NCBI GenBank assembly: GCA_946496575.1
Contig: CAMMHE010000011.1
Location: forward strand, 1 to 44,244
From: an uncultured Clostridium sp.
GTDB lineage: Bacteria; Bacillota; Clostridia; TANB77; CAG-508
Length of the DNA: 44,244 nucleotides
Direction: 5' to 3'
Of this stretch, positions 42,713-44,244 are shown one piece after another. The notes under the pieces were generated by a model that had not been told where the DNA came from, did not search any database, and worked only from the letters and a program-made list of their open reading frames with translations. Positions within the stretch are counted from its first letter, which is position 1. Every line of letters starts with the position of its first letter. The position numbers and the translations under genes are program-made.

Positions 42713-43169
42713 TAATTTTTGAATTTTAAAAAATGTATTTTTCAAAAATCAAATTTTTTAATTTCCATATTTTGAATATTTGATTTTTTAAATTCATGTA
42801 TTTTTAGATTTTGGAATTTTAAAAGGCAGTTAGTAGAACAGTTTTTTACATTTTTAGAGGTGGAAAATTTTATTTTTTATGTGGGTTAGTGAAATTTAGA
42901 TATTGTTCTTTAGTTTGTTTTTGTACGCTAACAATTAGTAATGAACTGTAATTACAACAGCAGTTAGTTATAATTTTAAAATGTATATGCAGTATTATTT
43001 TAAAACTAAACGAACACTATTATAGTAAGCAAAAATTTTAAAAACGAATTTTCAGTATATTATAAATTAATTATGACAGCAGTTATACAAGTATTTTATA
43101 AAAGAGGATACAAGCTAGAAATGAAAAGTTTTTTATGAGAGAAAAAAAGAAAATGATAAAATGTGAATG

Positions 43170-43409
43170 TTAGATAATATAAAGTTTTAATTCTGTAACA
43201 AATTTTAGTAACTTAATTATAATAATAATTTCTTCAAGTGGAGCATTTTCGACATCTTGTACTTGTTGTTAGGGTGTAAGTTTTGAAAGTGTAGACAGTT
43301 TATGAACACCAAGATTTTGTATTTGATATACTCCCCCCAGGGGTAGTATATTTGCATTATCCATTTGAACTAAGAAATCGTATGCGTTCATGTATTTATA
43401 TGCTGTCAT
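43170..43409 (-). pseudogene. Small reverse-strand gene interrupted by TAA, unknown function
   Basis: From ATG at 43409 the reverse strand reads MTAYKYMNAYDFLVQMDNA, then ILPLGGVYQIQNLGVHKLS and TLSKLTP. It reaches TAA at codon 47 (43269-43271) and continues in frame with QQVQDVENAPLEEIIIIIK then LLKFVTELK, to a TAA at 43170-43172. Both halves are protein-like, with regular helices; the stop looks like a single change from GAA or similar in a run reading TPxQQ. 80 codons in all. I do not recognise the family; the style is of small mobile-element or phage proteins. No ribosome-binding site is clear before the ATG, consistent with decay. Confidence 0.55.
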
Positions 43410-43886
43410 TGTTTAATTATTAACATATTTGAACTAACACATTATAAGGTTTTTATATTTAGTTATCACAACAAATTAGTTAAAAAACATAAGATTATTT
43501 TATTCTTTTTTATATTTTGATTTTTCTTGTATTGCTCTAGCTTTTAAAATTCTGTCATTATTCTGTTTCATGCTATTTTCAAATACTTACAAAAATAATA
43601 TTTTTTAAAGTTACAGATATAAAGTAAAAGTTGTAAAGGCTATAAAAAATGTCTTAAAATGTATTGTCGTTCGTTTTAATGTATAATTAGTTGTATAGTT
43701 AAGACAATATTTTAATTAATGATAATTTTAAGTTACAAATGGAATCTGTCTTATTGTCATGTTATCTGTAAATTGATATAACTAAAATACGGTTATTGTT
43801 ATTATTACAGTTGTTATATTGTCAATGTTGTAAGCTGGAATAAATTACTTTTTATTTTGCTTATTTTTTAAGTTTGTGAATAAAAC

Positions 43887-43961
43887 GAGGGTTGCCATAT
43901 TATCTCTATATAGACAGAAAAAGCAAAACAATGTTTTGTTGCTGCAAAAACCATATAACCC
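43887..43961. other. GC-richer island with nested inverted repeats (candidate RNA or terminator)
   Basis: ACGAGGGTT near 43887 pairs with AACCCTTGT near 43958 (one G-U), ATAT pairs inside them, and CAAAAC/GTTTTG forms an inner hairpin near 43930. On the reverse strand the element ends in TTTTATT, so it may be a leftward RNA ending there. It stands out from the flanking AT-only DNA. Confidence 0.4.
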
Positions 43962-44003
43962 TTGTGGCTGTAAGAAAAAATAAAAATATTTTTCAAAAAA
44001 GCG

Positions 44004-44032
44004 TCGACAATTATAATAAAATGTGTTACAAT
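44004..44032 (+). promoter_or_regulatory. Promoter of a leader running out of the window
   Basis: TCGACA at 44004-44009, 17 bases, TACAAT at 44027-44032. The transcript would begin near 44039 and contain two large hairpins before a ribosome-binding site at 44181-44189. Confidence 0.55.
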
Positions 44033-44053
44033 TATTTTGTAAACAAAAAAACA

Positions 44054-44096
44054 CTTTCATAATGTATAGACCGCAAAATCAATTACATTATGAAAG
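44054..44096 (+). repeat. 13-bp inverted repeat (first leader hairpin)
   Basis: CTTTCATAATGTA (44054-44066) and its exact complement (44084-44096) enclose 17 bases. CTTTCA could instead pair with TGAAAG at 44179-44184, next to the ribosome-binding site. Confidence 0.75.
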
Positions 44097-44103
44097 CACT
44101 ACG

Positions 44104-44166
44104 AAATATCTTGAAGACATTTCTTATATTATAGTAACATTTTTGCACCATGTTTTCAAGATATTT
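44104..44166 (+). repeat. 17-bp inverted repeat (second leader hairpin)
   Basis: AAATATCTTGAAGACAT (44104-44120) pairs with ATGTTTTCAAGATATTT (44150-44166), with one G-U, around a 29-base loop. There is no T run, so it is not a plain terminator. AAAGGAAGG and ATG 44195 follow, but that ATG opens only three codons (MCQ). Confidence 0.75.
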
Positions 44167-44244
44167 AACAAAATATTTTGAAAGGAAGGTGTATATGTGT
44201 CAATGATGTGAAACAAATTTATATAAAAAATTAATAGTATATTG

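Larger units (their letters stand above)
42713..44244. other. About 1.5 kb without an intact gene
   Basis: Extremely AT-rich. 42721-42820 holds two ATGTATTTTT copies 63 bases apart among mirror-like A/T runs. CAGTTA occurs near 42826, 42961 and 43080. The only coding traces are on the reverse strand: an interrupted 80-codon gene (43170-43409) and a short open tail ending at 43500. The right part carries a GC-richer structured island (43887-43961) and a promoter with two hairpins (44004-44166). A 71-codon reverse frame across that island lacks a ribosome-binding site and is probably not a gene. Confidence 0.55.

Noticed and set aside
43315..43350. ATACTCCCCCC/GGGGTAGTAT hairpin as a regulatory RNA
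   Set aside because: It lies inside the interrupted reverse-strand reading frame and is explained by the codons for ILPLGGVYQ.
43500..43571. Short reverse-strand frame MKQNNDRILKARAIQEKSK
   Set aside because: Protein-like, but only 23 residues, with no ribosome-binding site or neighbour to support it; may be a leftover end of a lost gene.
43845..44060. 71-codon reverse-strand frame near the right edge
   Set aside because: Cys/Phe-rich composition typical of chance translation of A/T runs, no ribosome-binding site, and it covers a promoter and structured DNA.

Overview
The window is AT-rich, low-GC DNA from a Gram-positive, probably anaerobic and endospore-forming member of the Clostridia (Bacillota). 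The evidence is spo0A, a SpoIVFA/SpoIVFB-like pair, a T-box in front of thrS, a HydABC-type trimeric [FeFe]-hydrogenase, Ddl, sortases, mraZ-rsmH-ftsL, AGGAGG ribosome-binding sites, TTGACA/TATAAT promoters and several TTG starts. The protein style resembles uncultured gut Clostridia, but that is an impression, not a measurement. The standard code fits throughout.

Layout. 1-7.9 kb: a gene tail, ddl, a small convergent membrane protein, lepA-rlmB, an unknown membrane-anchored protein with a sortase, and a D,D-peptidase-like protein with a peptidoglycan-binding domain. 8.0-12.2 kb: the hydCBA operon. 12.2-14.85 kb: remains of a ClpC-type ATPase gene, then a promoter, a threonine T-box and thrS. 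14.85-26.2 kb: a surface-polysaccharide region. It opens with a GC-rich possible pseudoknot RNA and a deletion scar holding pieces of a polymerase-like gene and a glycosyltransferase. Glycosyltransferases, a Wzm/Wzt exporter, two multi-pass GT-C-like proteins and a GtrB-like polyprenyl-sugar synthase follow. 26.4-27.1 kb: a PIN-domain gene with an in-frame stop, beside an intact small partner. 27.2-29.5 kb: a shortened dcw cluster (mraZ-rsmH-ftsL) with four MraZ-type boxes.

29.5-37.9 kb: an HD-GYP protein lies divergent from a class D-like sortase and a thioester/SpaA-domain surface protein, with two Spo0A-box-like sites between them. Next come a small tail-anchored protein, the SpoIVFA/SpoIVFB-like pair (hairpin over the first gene's ribosome-binding site), a flavoprotein, a YigZ-family protein and spo0A. 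37.9-44.2 kb looks like accessory DNA: a tyrosine recombinase, a 1150-residue protein joining a degenerate primase-like region to an SF2 helicase, then about 1.5 kb with no intact gene. That last stretch holds a nonsense-broken reverse-strand gene, a structured GC island, and a promoter followed by two large hairpins leading out of the window.

How the genes fit together. The polysaccharide genes could build, export and decorate a cell-wall glycan. Ddl, the M15-like peptidase, the M23 protein, RsmH and FtsL belong to envelope growth or sporulation. The divergent HD-GYP/sortase pair suggests a link between c-di-GMP, Spo0A and surface display, but this is inference. Old deletions and nonsense mutations are frequent (clp, wzy/GT, PIN, the reverse-strand gene near 43.3 kb, perhaps the sorting signal at 32.6 kb), marking several turnover points. 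The least explained pieces are the possible RNA elements at 14.9 kb and 43.9-44.2 kb and the primase-like/helicase protein.
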